Assembly: GCF_000499845.2 (NCBI RefSeq)
Contig: NC_023749.2
Location: forward strand, 23,250,878-23,314,877
Length of the DNA stretch: 64,000 nucleotides
From: Phaseolus vulgaris
Taxonomy: Eukaryota > Streptophyta > Magnoliopsida > Fabales > Fabaceae
Direction of reading: 5' to 3'
Position numbers and translations under genes: made by a program. Positions 1-10,916 of the stretch are shown here, piece by piece (within the stretch, counting starts at the first letter, position 1; each line of letters starts with the position of its first letter). The notes under the pieces are model-generated. The model was not told where the DNA came from and made no database searches. It saw nothing but the letters and a program-made list of their open reading frames with translations.

Positions 1-1289
1 GGATGATGCTGGCGAAAGCGATAAAGGACGCTCATGCTGCCAAAGCGGGCGCTTCCTCCGCCCCTGCTGCTGACCTGAACCCCCCATCAACCCTGCCTCT
101 GCCACCGCCGACCACTACAGAAGTTCCACTAGGCTCATCTTCACCGTCCCCACATAGCCCTGAGGCGCTTCAGACTCCTGGCTCTCCTCTGCCCATTGCC
201 GCCGTTCCCCTAGCCGTGGCCTCATCGCCGGCCCCAACCCCCCTCGACAAAGGGAAACGGGTCTTGGAGATCATATCCGACGATGAGGACTCGGAGGGCG
301 TGGCACCCTTCAAGAGGAGGAAATCTGCAAGGGTCCCTCTCTCACCAGCGGCGTCGCCCCCGGGAGAGGACTCTTTCAGGGACAACCCTCCAAGCGCTAC
401 CTCCCTTCCCCCCACAACTGTCCAAGAAGATATAGGCGAAGGCGCCGAGTCTGCTCCACCTCCACCACCGGCAGAGGTCTCTGCTTCTCCTGCCCCCGTC
501 GCTGCCGCCCCCGATTTTATCGCCATCCCTCCTCCAATTATGCATCTAATGAGGGGCTTCAGTGGTGGAACGATGCCAGAGGGCTCCGACAGGAAAGAGG
601 GCATGCCTTTCTACTTGGGGGCCTTCTTGGCGGTGGCCCTTGAATGGCGCGCCCAGGCCAGGAACGCTGTTTTGTACACTCAAACCCTCCAGGCCTTGGA
701 AACAAGGGTAGCTGCCCTGGAGGAGGAAAAGAAAACCCTGGAATGCCAAAACAAGGCCTACCAAAACACTCTGAAGCAGGCTCAAGAGGCCAAGGAAAAG
801 GCTGAAAAACAACTGGTAGAGGCGATGGGGTTCCAGGCTGACTTCTACACTCGAGAAGTCGCCCTCCAAGTTCAGATAACGAGCCTTCAAGACTTAGTTG
901 AAGCTGACGCGGAAGTTCAAAAGGACTTGAAGGACCGTTGCTGTGAGCAGGCTGACAAGATGGAGCGGATGGAGGGGGAAATGGCTACCCAAGCCAAAGC
1001 TATGGACCTTCTCTAGGTTGACTACGACAAACTGCAGGTCGAGGTCAGTCGACTTCGCGTGGAGAAGGAGGCTTTGGAGAAGCAGGTAGCTTCTGGGGAC
1101 GCCACCATTGAGGAGCTAGAGAAGGACAAAAAGACCCTCATCCAGGACATAGCGGGCACTTTCGAGGAGGGATTCCAGGAGGCTCTGGCCCAAGCTGTCT
1201 GCATGAATCCGGGAATCAACATTTCCAACTGCGATTCCACTCACCACATTGTTGATGGAAAAGTCGTGCCCCTGGAAATGGACGATTGA
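1..1289 (+). pseudogene. Element L antisense gene 1, coiled-coil exon (partial, one nonsense)
   Basis: The window opens inside exon 2 of an antisense gene carried by a Tat retrotransposon. A diverged copy with the same order of parts lies at 59856-61167. In reading order: Ala/Pro-rich linker, acidic stretch with DDEDSE, basic NLS-like KRRKSARV, another Pro-rich linker, then a long heptad-rich coiled coil from about 660 to 1180 and a C-terminal VDGKVVP motif ending at 1289. One in-frame TAG at 1014-1016 interrupts it where the sister copy has CAG, so a single C-to-T change broke it. The exon 2 start lies before the window. Function unknown; the layout suggests a nuclear oligomerising protein (inference). 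It points opposite to the integrase coding at 3917. Confidence 0.8.
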
Positions 1290-2471
1290 ACCGCCACCCT
1301 CGATCATCACTTTATTCCTTTACACTTGTTCTAACCTTCTTTGACAAACTTGTAATTCTTTGAATCGTCTGCACATTTGTTACAACTTTGGGTTTTTGCA
1401 TGATTACTTTCGTGCTGTTGAGATATAAAATTCCGCCTGTGTGATTTTACTTTCACTCTTCGCCTTCGGATGCTTTGGTTGTTTTGCCTGTACTATACTC
1501 GTTTCTTTCACTTCGTTGGGCGGCCTTGTATGCCCGGGGAAGGTCACGCGTCGATGCCCACGCCCATGGAGAGGCTTACCTAACGGGGTCGTATCGTCCA
1601 CGGGGTGTCTCTAACACCAAAGTGATCCGTCCCACGATTCTTAATACCCGGCGCCCACGCTTAAGGAGAGGCCTGCTACAGCAGCGCCGTGTCGTCCCCG
1701 GGTGTCTAAAACGCCGAGTGCTCTAGGGGGGAGGCCGTTCCCTCCATGGTCTTTCCTTCCCATAGGTATCGGGGAACACCCTGCTAGTGATTCGCTGGCA
1801 TTTGGCGATCTCGTCTCCCTCCACAGTCTTTCCTACCTGTGGGTATCGGGGAGGCGACGCCAGTAACTAGCTTTGCCTTCTTCGATTTCGTCTCCCTCCA
1901 CAGTCTTTCCTACCTGTGGGTATCGGGGAGGCGGCACTGCTGATATTTGGGTTGGTGACGCCCGCACCGTCTCATGCTGGCGTCGCCCTTTGCGCCTTTC
2001 CTGGCGACGCCTGAGGACAACGAAGAGCTCAAGGTTTCGCCTGTGCCATCCACGTGGCGCTTCTTGTATGGCTGATGGGACGTTCAGTCATTCGACTTGG
2101 CCCTGACTCCTACTGTGCCCCTGACCACTCTAGACGGCGCATCGTACCCTTGGGCACTCTGTCGATACGACGTTTTCTAAGTTTAACCAGTGGTGCCAGG
2201 GCCATCCTTCCATCTTCTGCCACGTGGCTCGATCGTGCGGTGCATCCATTCGCGTCGTTTAGCGCTATAACTGCAATACTTCCATTTGCGTCGTTTGGCG
2301 CTCTAACCGCAACATTTGATTCTTTAAAGCTTTGAAACTGTCCTCATCATTTCTGCGCTTTTCGTAACCTACTTGCACCCTTTCTCTTCTCGCGAAGAGT
2401 TTTTCCAGTGTTCGCTCCCACCAGCGCTTTACCTTTGCCAAAACTTCAAACCTCCCTGATTCTGTTCAGGA
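1290..2471 (+). other. Spacer between the two antisense genes of element L
   Basis: This stretch separates antisense gene 1 from antisense gene 2, and its counterpart in element R is 61168-62446. I see no convincing coding region. It holds three copies of a roughly 40-base hairpin-forming repeat (1737-1777, 1815-1853, 1892-1930), annotated separately. The end, about 2340-2471, is pyrimidine-rich and precedes the ATG at 2472, so it may be promoter or leader for gene 2 (inference). Confidence 0.6.
1737..1930 (+). repeat. Three covarying hairpin repeats (element L)
   Basis: Copies lie at 1737-1777, 1815-1853 and 1892-1930. Each folds with an outer stem (GTTCCC with GGGAAC, or CTCCC with GGGAG), an inner stem (CCACAG with CTGTGG in copies 2 and 3, CCATGG with an imperfect partner in copy 1) and a pyrimidine loop like TCTTTCCTA. 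Further copies occur at 61617-61657, 61695-61733, 61772-61810 and, inside an LTR, at 57879-57919. Confidence 0.75.
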
Positions 2472-3437
2472 ATGTCTTCTCGTGCTACTCCCCCCAGGGT
2501 CAACCCCAAGGACCTGTATCCTTGGGCTTCGAGGGAGCTTCTTGAAGAATGCTCCTGCTTACTCTCCACCAGGGCCATAAGGGAACACAAAGGGGATCCC
2601 TGCTCCTATGATCACCGTGCCTTCGCGAGGAGGCATGACGACGACATTGTTGTGCTCCCTTGCACCCTAGGGGAACCAGTATGTGGAGATGAACGGGCCA
2701 ACGACGGGGTCCCCTTCTTTTACTGTTATCAGGTGGTTTTCAAGACCATCGGGGTGCGCCTGCCCTTCTCCAGGTTTGAGAAGGAACTACTGACGGAGAT
2801 CAATGCCGCTCCGGCCCAGTTATATCCCAACAGCTGGGCTTTTGTCAAGGCCTTTGACATCCTTTTCGGGTTTCTGGGTTGTGCACCCTCGGTTGACATC
2901 TTTCTTCACTTCTTTGAGGTGAAGAGGCAAAGGAACAACCTCTGGGTAACTCTCAGTAACGTTCCTGGTAGAGTTCTCCTGACCCCCTTCCAAAACTCGT
3001 TCACTGGGTGGAAAGGCCGGTTCTTCAAGATTTGATGTTCTGACCTCGTTCCCGCCGCCTTGGATGGTTTTCCACTGTACTGGGTGAGGGAGACGAGGGC
3101 CCTTAAATCCAAACCCTTCAAGAAGCTGGCCCCAAATGACCAGGTGGTTTGCCGGATTCTCGCCGAGGCGGGAGGTTTTGACTCTGCCACCTTGATCAGT
3201 TTGGAGTTCAACGCTGGAACTCTCGAAAAGTATATAGGTATGAGTCGCTGCCCTAGAAACTTCCGCCTTTATCGTTCTCTCTCTGGGTGTGTTTTGCTTC
3301 ATGGTGTCCCTGAGACGTTCATCTTCATTGGTGCAGGCTTGAAAATAAATCAAGAGCGGAGGACACGACTTACCCGAGCTCTGCGGGCTGAGAGCGAGGC
3401 TTCGTCTTCTTCCCGTGCTGACTCCGATGGCCACTGA
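2472..3437 (+). pseudogene. Element L antisense gene 2: PF04195-like domain, two exons
   Basis: Second antisense gene of element L. Exon 1 (2472-3237) starts MSSRATPPRV and covers the PF04195-like core: RLPFSRFEKELLTEI near residue 100, the AQLYPNSWAFVKAF stretch, then SVDIFLHFFEVKR and a KGRFFKI block. A TGA at 3033-3035 interrupts it where the element R copy has TGC. Exon 1 ends at a G before GTATGAG (donor 3238); exon 2 (3337-3437) follows TTGGTGCAG and is short, with a basic stretch and a Ser-rich tail but no long coiled coil. Phase-1 junction, as in the other copies. The 99-nt intron is a multiple of three, so unspliced reading stays in frame. Function unknown. Confidence 0.78.
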
Positions 3438-3610
3438 GAAGTGGTTTGTTTGTGCTTTTGTATGAGTTGTAATGTTTTCCCTATTCGCGTTACTCCCATT
3501 TGTATCGAACACTGCTTGTAATATCAATTCTACCATACCATATTTAGTTTTTGTAACACCGTTTTACTTTGCATACGCCTCATACATTGTGCGCTTTTCC
3601 TCCGTCATGT

Positions 3611-3751
3611 TTCTTAGCGACGCCTTCTTTCTTGGCGACGCCTTCTTTCTTGGCGGCGCTTTCTTTCTTGGCGACGCCTTCTTTCTTGGCGACGCCTTCT
3701 TTCTTGGCGGCGCTCTCTTTCTTGGCGACGCCTTCTTTCTTGGCGACGCCA
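3611..3751 (+). repeat. 18-bp minisatellite with GGCGACGCC core
   Basis: Eight tandem copies of an 18-base unit of the type TTTCTTGGCGACGCCTTC, with variants GGCGGCGCT. The core GGCGACGCC is a near-perfect palindrome, so each unit can form a short hairpin on either strand. It lies between antisense gene 2 and the end of pol. A related, more irregular array occupies the same place in element R (63605-63833). Confidence 0.85.
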
Positions 3752-3829
3752 CACGCTACTTCAAACGGAGAAATATAAAGACTAAGAACCAAGGCACGGT
3801 TTTTCTCAAACTTGTTTTCTTTTCTTCTT

Positions 3830-3890
3830 TTATTTGGGTGACCTCATTAAAAAACCCCGGAAAGGGAAAAAGAGCGTTCCCTTTAACAAG
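3830..3890 (-). promoter_or_regulatory. Conserved block after the pol stop (element L)
   Basis: Read on the minus (gag-pol) strand, this block just after the integrase stop has a T-run, a short CCCTTTCCGGGG hairpin, a second T-run and then CACCCAAATAAAAG with an AATAAA hexamer. Related blocks follow pol at 5300-5345, 16283-16348, 36963-37020 and 63896-63953. The likely role is mRNA 3-prime end formation or RNA structure (inference). Confidence 0.55.
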
Positions 3891-3916
3891 ACTGTTACAT
3901 AGCTGCTTTACATAAG

Positions 3917-4900
3917 TCAACTAAAATAAAACTTCAGGTTGGCTGCATTCCAACTGCGCGGGATGGGACCTCCTTCCAAGGTCTCTAGGCTGTATGAACC
4001 GTTGCCCTTAGCCTCGGTAACTCCGAAGGGTCCGGTCCACTTAGGAGACAGCTTATTCTCCAGCTCATATGGATGGGCTTTCCTCATAACTAGGTCGCCA
4101 ATCTGAAACTGTCGCGGCTTTACCTTAGAGCTATATTGCCGCTCCACTCTTCTCTTCACCGCTTCAGCTTTTATTCTGGCTTCTTCCCTGGCTTCGTCTA
4201 GTAGATCCAGGTTTACCCGCCTCTCTTCGTTGGATTCCTCCACCACAAAGTTCTGAAAACGTGGTGAGCTTTCGTGTATCTCTACCGGGATCATCGCGTC
4301 CGACCCGTACACCAAACTAAAAGGCATCTCCATGGTAGAAGATTGGGGCGTGGTGTGGTATGCCCACACAATCCTTGGAACTTCCTCCGCCCACGCCCCT
4401 TTGGCCTTCTCCAACCTTCTCTTTAACCCCCTCAGCAAAACTCTGTTTGCTGACTCCACTTGGCCGTTGGTCTGGGGGTGTTCGACTGACGCGAACACTT
4501 GCTTGATGCCTATCTCAGTGCATAGATTTCTCAACTGCTGACTGGCAAATTGGGTCTCGTTATCGGATATTAAGCGCCTAGGTATGCCAAAGCGGCACAC
4601 AATGTTCTTCCACAGAAAATGTTGTACCTTGTGCGCAGTGATCTGTGCCACGGGCTCTGCCTCTATCCACTTGGTGAATTATTCGATGGCAACGATCAAA
4701 TACTTCATCTGCCTGATCGCCAGTGGGAACGGGCCCAGTAAGTCGATTCCCCATGTATGGAAAGGCCACGGGCTGTATATGGATCGCAGTTCTTCTGGCG
4801 GTGCCTTGTGCCAGTCAGTGTGCTTTTGGCATTGCCTGCAGCGCTGGGCGTGTCGCGCGCAGTCCTTTTTTACGAGGACTTTGACATCGATCGCTCGAGG
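3917..4900 (-). pseudogene. Integrase fragment of element L
   Basis: C-terminal part of a Tat-lineage polyprotein. From 4651 down to the stop at 3917-3919 the frame is open: integrase core end with a SDNETQF segment (SDNGTQF in the other copies), HPQTNGQVES carrying the catalytic Glu, then the basic C-terminal domain with KLSPKWTGPFGV and the terminal NLKFYFS. Upstream, an in-frame TAA near 4679 replaces a Tyr codon, and recognisable similarity to the element B integrase fades at about 4870-4900. Protease, RT and RNase H are absent. Beyond the breakpoint lies spacer DNA belonging to element B, so this copy is a dead remnant. Confidence 0.85.
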
Positions 4901-4940
4901 TGATGCCTCGTTTTGGGGAAAGAAAAGTGTTTCTCGCTAA

Positions 4941-5300
4941 CCCCTCTTACTTTCCCCAAGGTCATCACCCTTCGGCGGATTGAGTCGTTCATTCCCTGCC
5001 TCACTCCTGGGGTGAGAAGGGTTTCGGGCTAAGAGCCTTACTGGGCCAATATTGGTGTATGCCAAGTGGGTAAGGACATTTGCCAGAATCTTTCCTTTCC
5101 CTCTCTTGGTCTTACTAGCACCCCTGGCTTTTCAAACCCTTAGCTGCCTGCGCTCACACCTGGGGTGAGGAAGACTTAGATCAGTGCCAGTACTTGCGCC
5201 TAGGGCGAGTAAGGCCTAACCGATTACCTGCGCTTGCGCCTGGGGCAAGGAGGATTTTAACTTTAATACTTGCGCACACTTGATATGCTGGAAATTTTCT
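4941..5300. repeat. Hairpin-repeat spacer of element B
   Basis: Degenerate short repeats with perfect 5-bp stems: CTCAC (5000-5004) with GTGAG (5012-5016); CTCAC (5153-5157) with GTGAG (5165-5169); CTTGC (5233-5237) with GCAAG (5245-5249); and a wobble copy CTTGC...GCGAG near 5190-5210. The same hairpin family sits between pol and the antisense gene in elements M and Y. No coding potential seen. Confidence 0.65.
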
Positions 5301-5345
5301 TTAATTGGGTGGCCTCGTTAAAAACCCTCCTTAGGGAAAAAAGTG
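5300..5345 (-). promoter_or_regulatory. Conserved block after the pol stop (element B)
   Basis: On the minus strand: GGGGGCAC, a T-run, the hairpin CCCTAAGGAGGG, a second T-run, then GAGGCCACCCAATTAAAG. The hexamer is AATTAA rather than AATAAA in this decayed copy. It lies just beyond the pol stop at 5424-5426 and marks where element B resumes after the breakpoint with element L. Confidence 0.5.
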
Positions 5346-5423
5346 CCCCCTTGTTCTGTTCAACTGTTTCCACCACATACAAAGCATGTATCTTTTAGCG
5401 CGAGAACGAAACTACTTTACAAC

Positions 5424-8400
5424 TTAACTGAAGTAAAATTTTAAATGGGTGGCGTTCCACGTCCTGGGGATTGCTCCTCCCTCCAAAGTTTCTAGCAGAT
5501 AGGCTCCGTTCTCCAACGTCTCAACCACTCTGTACGGGCCTGTCCACTTTGGGGACAACTTGTTCTCTATCTCATTCTGATGCGCCTTTCTCATCACCAG
5601 ATCACCTTCCTGGAAACGCCTGGGCCTCACCTTAGAGTTGTGCCTCCGCTCTACTCTTCTCTTTACGGCTTCAGCACTGACTCTGGCTTCCTCTCGCACT
5701 TCGTCCAGCAGGTCGAGATTCACCTTTCGTTCTTCATTGGACTCTTCAGCAATGAAATTCAAGAATCTGGGGGAGCTCTCCTGTATTTCCACGGGAATCA
5801 TGGCGTCTGTCCCATAGACAAGGCTGAAGGGTGTCTCATGGGTGCTGGACTGTGGGGTGGTATGATAAGACCATACAATTCTGGGGACCTCCTCTGCCCA
5901 GCCTCCTTTGGCCTTGTCTAGTCTTCGCTTCAGCCCCCTAAGCAGTACTCGATTGGTCGACTCCACCTGCCCATTGGTTTGTGGGTGTTCCACTGAAGCG
6001 AAAACCTGCAGTATCTTTAACTCTTCACACATCTTCCTCAGCTGATGACTCGTGAACTGGGTGCCATTGTCGGAGACCAACCTCTTGGGTATTCCGAAGC
6101 GGCAGACGATGTTCTTCCAGACGAAGTGCTCGACTTTCTGTGCGGTGATGTGTGCGACTGGTTCTGCCTCCACCCACTTGGTGAAGTACTCGATGGTCAC
6201 GATGAGAAACTTCATCTGCCTTATCGCCAGGGGAAAAGGTCCTAGGATGTCGATCCCCCATGTGTGGAATGGCCACGGGCTATGGATGGACCTCAACTCC
6301 TCAGGAGGTGCCTTGTCCCAGTCTACGTGCAGTTGACACTGTTTGCAGCGCTGAGCAAACCTTACGCAGTTCTCCTTCAACTTTGGCCAGTAGTACCCCG
6401 TGCGGAGTATCCTACTTGCCAAAGCGCGACCACCTACGTGGTTGCCGCACACCCCCTCGTGCAGCTCAGACATGAGTCTGGTATATTGCTCGCCGTGCAC
6501 GCAGATCTGCACAGGGTGAGAAAATCCAAATCTAAAGAGGTTTCCATCAATTAGAGTAAACTTACTTGAGCTCCTCTTTATCCTTTTTGCCTCCGCCACA
6601 TCCAGTGGGAGTACACCATCCTCTAAGTATAACTGGTATGGCGTTATCCAGGTGTCGGGTTCCTTCTCCGCGCGGACCTCCATCGACTCATCGGTCTTCG
6701 ACGGTCGCGATCTTACCCTCGGTGCTCTCAGCGTTTCTTGGGTCAACGACCGATGACCGATCGTCAGGCGCTCCATTGATTTGTACACATGAAGTACCTG
6801 GTTGTCTGACACGAACGCACGCGGTACCTTCAAGGTCTCCTGAATGACGGTCCTCTGCTTCCCCCCTTTGCCTGAGCTGGCCAGCTTGGCAAGCAGGTCT
6901 GCTCTGGCATTTTGCTCTCTTGGCACGTGTACCAATTCAAACTCGGTGAAGGACGTCTTCAGGAGCTGTACATACTCCAGGTAGGCTGCCATCTGGGGAT
7001 CCTTTGCCTGGAACTCCCCTGTAACCTGCCCGGTGACTAGCAAAGAGTCGTTTTTGGCCAGCAGGTTTCTTGCTCCCATTTCTCTTGCTAGCAACATTCC
7101 TGCGATCAGGGCTTCATACTCCGCCTGATTGTTGCTGGCCTTGAAGGCAAAGCGGAGGGACTGCTCGATCAGTACCCTGTTTGGGCCTTCCAAAATGACT
7201 CCAGCGCCACTCCCCTGCTGATTAGAGGAACCGTCCACCGATAACACCCATCGGAAACCTAATCCTTCTGCAGGTGTCGCGATCGACGACAGCTCGACTA
7301 CAAAGTCCGCGAACACCTGCCCCTTGATCGATCCTCGGGGCTCGTACTGAATGTCAAACTCTGACAATTCCACCGCCCACTTGACCATCCTGCCTGCTAC
7401 ATCAGGTTTCTTCAGCACGTTTTGGATAGGCAGATCAGTCATCACCACCACTGTGAAGCTGTGGAAGTAATGCCTGAGTCTTCTGGCTGAAAACACCACC
7501 GCCAGGGCAGCCTTCTCGAGGGCCTGGTACCTTGTTTCAGGGCCTTGCAACACCTTACTCACGAAGTAAACAGGCCTCTGGGTCTGGTCTTGCTCTTGCA
7601 CAAGGACTGAGCTGACTGCTCTCTCCGGCACAGTGAAATATAGACGAAGAGGGATGCCTACCTGAGGTTTTCGCAAGACTGGTGGGCTCGCCAGATACTC
7701 CTTCAGTTTGATGAAGGCCTCCTCACACTCCTGTGTCCAAAGGAATCTGCTGTTGCGTTTAAGACACTGGAAGTATGGATGACCTTTCTCCCCTCCAGCG
7801 AACATAAACCGGGACAAGGCTGCCAAGCGACCGGTGAGCTGCTGCACTTCCTTTACCGTCGTCGGGCTCCTCATTGCCACAATTGCTGCACACTTCTCTG
7901 GGTTAGCTTCGATTCCCCGCTCTGTTAAGAGGAAACCCAAGAACTTCCCAACCTCCACACCAAAAATACACTTCTCAGGGTTAAGCTTCAGCCTGTACTT
8001 GGCGATGGTGGTGAATAGTTCTTCCAGATCAGCTGCATGATGCTTCTTCTCTCGGGACGTAACCACCATGTCATCTACATATGCATGTACGTTCCTTCCC
8101 AGCATGGGCGAGAGTATCCTATCCATGAGCCGCTGGTAGGTGGCCCCAGCATTCTTTAGCCTGAATGGCATGACCTTGTAGCAATAGCAAGACCGTTCCG
8201 TCATGAACGCGGTCTTGCACTCATCCATGGGGTGCATCCTGATCTGGTTATACCCTGAAAAAGCATCCAAGAAGCTGAGTAGCTTTCCCCCTGATGCGCT
8301 ATCAACTAGGGCATCTATACTGGGTAAAGGGTAAGAATCCTTGGGGGACGCCTTGTTGAGGTCAGTGAAGTCCACGCACATCCTCCACTTGCCGCTTGCC

Positions 8401-9009
8401 TTCTGAACCAGTACCACGTTCGCTAGCCACTCGGGGTACTGGATCTCTCTGATATGCCCTGCAGCAAGGAGCTTCTGCGCTTCGTCGTGGATCACCTTTC
8501 TCTTTTCCTCGTTGAATTTCCTTCGCCTTTGTCGCACAGGTCGAACCTTCGGATCCATAGACAGACGATGGCAAAGGAAATCAGGGTCGATTCCTGGCAT
8601 GTCGGACGCTGACCATGCAAAGGCACCCATGTGCTTTTCGATCACACCAACGATCAGCTTTCGCTCTTCTTCAACGAGGGATCCCCCCAATTTGAACTTT
8701 TTCCCCCTGATGTCCACTTCGACCCATCCTTCAGCTGGGTGGGGCCTTCTCTCGCTGCAATGACCGCCCTCGCGATCCCTGACTCGCGAGGAGCGATCGC
8801 GCCTTCCTCTTCTTCTTCAACTTGGGCTACCTGGAAGCCCCCCACCGCAGCGTTCTCCATCCTCTGAGCGCCCTGTGTCTCCCTAACCACCGATCGCTCT
8901 TCGCGCACACCTGGTGGTGGTGTCGTGGTGACGTGACATACACTTCTCTTCTGCTTCAGGCTGTTCTCATAACAGCGTCTAGCCTCAGCCTGATCCGACT
9001 TGATGGTTA
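5424..9009 (-). pseudogene. Pol region of element B (RT, RNase H, aRNH, integrase)
   Basis: Ty3/gypsy Tat-lineage polyprotein, open from 8717 to 5424 (1097 codons). In order: RT with WRMCVDFTDLNKASPKDSYP and the catalytic YVDD; a connection/first RNase H domain whose usual first catalytic Asp is absent (YFTVPERAVSSVL); a second, archaeal-type RNase H with LSVDGSSNQQGSGAG, NNQAEYEAL and NARADLLAK; integrase with an HHCC zinc region, GIDILGP, SDNGTQF and QTNGQVES; and a C-terminal domain ending LKFYFS. Between 8717 and 9009 the frame shifts: one lesion lies near 8745, and a second near 9012 looks like loss of one G in a GAGGGG-like stretch. It joins gag-protease at 9010. Not functional as it stands. 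Confidence 0.9.
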
Positions 9010-10818
9010 TTACGGTCCCCTCATCGACGGCAGCTTCAACTTCATGTGCCTCGTCGATGGTATTGCGCCCAACCTATTGAGTGTTGGCCTCCCCAACAAG
9101 ATGTTGTACCCAGAAGGGGCGTTCACCACCAAGTACTTTATCTTTTCGGTGCGGGCTGTCGTCCCATCAGTGAACGTTGTCCTCAGCTCAATGTATCCCC
9201 GCACTTCTACCTGATCTCCTGCAAAGCCGTAAAGACACCCGGTATACGGCCTCAGTTGATCAGGGGACAACTGCAACTTGTTAAACGCCGGCCAGAACAT
9301 GACGTCTGTCGAGCTTCCTTGATCTACGAGCACTCGGTGCACTCGTCTTCCAGCCGTGATGAGGGAGATGACCACAGGGTCGTTGTCGTGCGGGACAACG
9401 TCCCGTAGATCAGCTTTCCTGAAGACAATATCTACTTCAGGGTAATGGCTCTCATTTACCGCGTCTACCGCCATAACCGACCGGGCGTACCTCCTTCTCT
9501 GTGACGCTGTGCATCCCCCACCAGAGAAGCCTCCCGCGATTGTTTGCACTTCCCCGTGCACAGGGACTTCATGCTGCTGTTCTCCAGCCTGAGATCCCGA
9601 GGCGCGATCACCCTGCGGCTCACGCAGGTAATCTGCTAGGAACCCAGACTTCACCAACTCTGCCAGTTGGTGTCCCAACGCCAAACAAGAGTGAAGTGTG
9701 TGGCCAAAGGCCTGGTGAAACTCACACCACTCATTCTTCTTTCTACCAAGTACCTTATCAGTCTTCTCCGGTACGCGTAGTCTTGCTGCTACAGCAGGAA
9801 AGGCGATGAGATCCGCCAATCCCACCATGAAATTGTATCTTGGGGGCGCATTGTTCTCCCTTGCACGCCCCCTGCTCTGATCTTTGCCTGGTGCATAGGG
9901 ACGAGGTTTTTCCCGCACCTTTTTCCCCTCCTTGGCCTCATGCACCCTTGCTTGCTGCGGTTTCCCTTGCCCTCCACGCGGTCTTGGTGGTGCAGCACTT
10001 CCTCTTTTCTCAGAAACCTCTGTTTCTGCCACTATGTGCGCCACCGCGCGTCGTCGGATCTCTGCAAAGGTGCTGGGATGGCTCCTGATGAGAGACTCGC
10101 TGAAGGGGCCAGGCAGCACTCCCTTCTTAAACGCGTGCACCAGCATATCTTCATCTTTGCTGGGCAGTCTAACCACTTATGCTCCAAAGCGGTTGAGGTA
10201 GTCTTTCAGCGACTCGCCTTGGTACTGACGCACGTCGAACAAATCGTATGACACCACTGCAGGTGCTTTGTTGACGATGTATTGCTCAGTGAAGAGCTTT
10301 GAAAACTGAGAGAAAGACGTGATATGCCCTTCTGGTAAGCTCACGAACCACTCCATGGCGATTCCGCTTAGCGTGCTCATGAACATTTTGCAGTACACAG
10401 CGTCTGAGCCCCCAGACAACATCATCTGGGTGTGGAACGCCGTCAGATGCGCCTCCGGGTCTTCTACCCCCTTGAACGACGCCTTCACCCCCACCAGGTT
10501 GGGAGGCACCATGGTTCCCATGATTTCAGGGGAGAATGGCATGGGGAACGCTCTTGGAGGTGACGGCTGCCTAGACATCCTTTCGTCAACCACGTGTTCC
10601 CTCTGCGCCTGTAACGTCCTCCTCAACTCTTCATTGACGCGATTCAGCTCGTCGTTCCTGCTTTGCGACGCGGCCAACTCCGTCTGCATCCTTTCTTGTT
10701 CAGCTTTTGACGCTGCGGCGTTATCCTACAGCGTGCGCACCATCTCCAGGACCTGCGCCATTGTCACAGCTCCTTCGTCAGCAGATGGCGCAGGTGATGG
10801 TTGTCTGTTTCTTGGCAT
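9010..10818 (-). pseudogene. Gag and protease region of element B
   Basis: The likely original ATG is at 10818, giving an N-terminus MPRNRQPSP. Two glutamine codons have become stops: TAG at 10726-10728 (from CAG) and TAA at 10177-10179 (from CAA). Between and after them the frame is open: an N-terminal coiled coil, a Gag domain with FTGVEDPEAHLTAFHTQ-like sequence, a CHHC knuckle (CEFHQAFGHTLHSC), and a retropepsin-like segment with LVDQGSS and the downstream YNILLGRPTLNR. The reading then runs into the frameshift near 9012. Gag would form the particle and the protease would cut the polyprotein (family knowledge). The coding region starts 77-99 bases inside the primer site and LTR. Confidence 0.88.
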
Positions 10819-10894
10819 CTTTCCCTAGCAAAGAACTTGGTAAAACCTTGGTAAGCTTCAAAAACTGTGGTGTATATGGGACCACGATTCACTC

Positions 10895-10914
10895 GGGCCC
10901 TACGGTGGGCGCCA
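10895..10914 (-). other. Primer-binding site of element B
   Basis: On the minus strand TGGCGCCCACCGTAGGGCCC begins two bases inside the LTR end. The same motif sits at the LTR inner edge of elements Y, Q and P, as expected for a tRNA primer site. I did not assign the tRNA. Confidence 0.8.
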
Positions 10915-10916
10915 AA

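Noticed and set aside
170..890. Reverse-strand frames opposite the coiled-coil exon
   Set aside because: Mirror frames of a GC-rich low-complexity coding region; no similarity between the L and R copies beyond that forced by the sense frame.
3564..3792. Lys/Arg-rich repeat proteins on either strand
   Set aside because: They are translations of the 18-bp minisatellite; no start context or conserved relative, and the R copy differs in frame and length.
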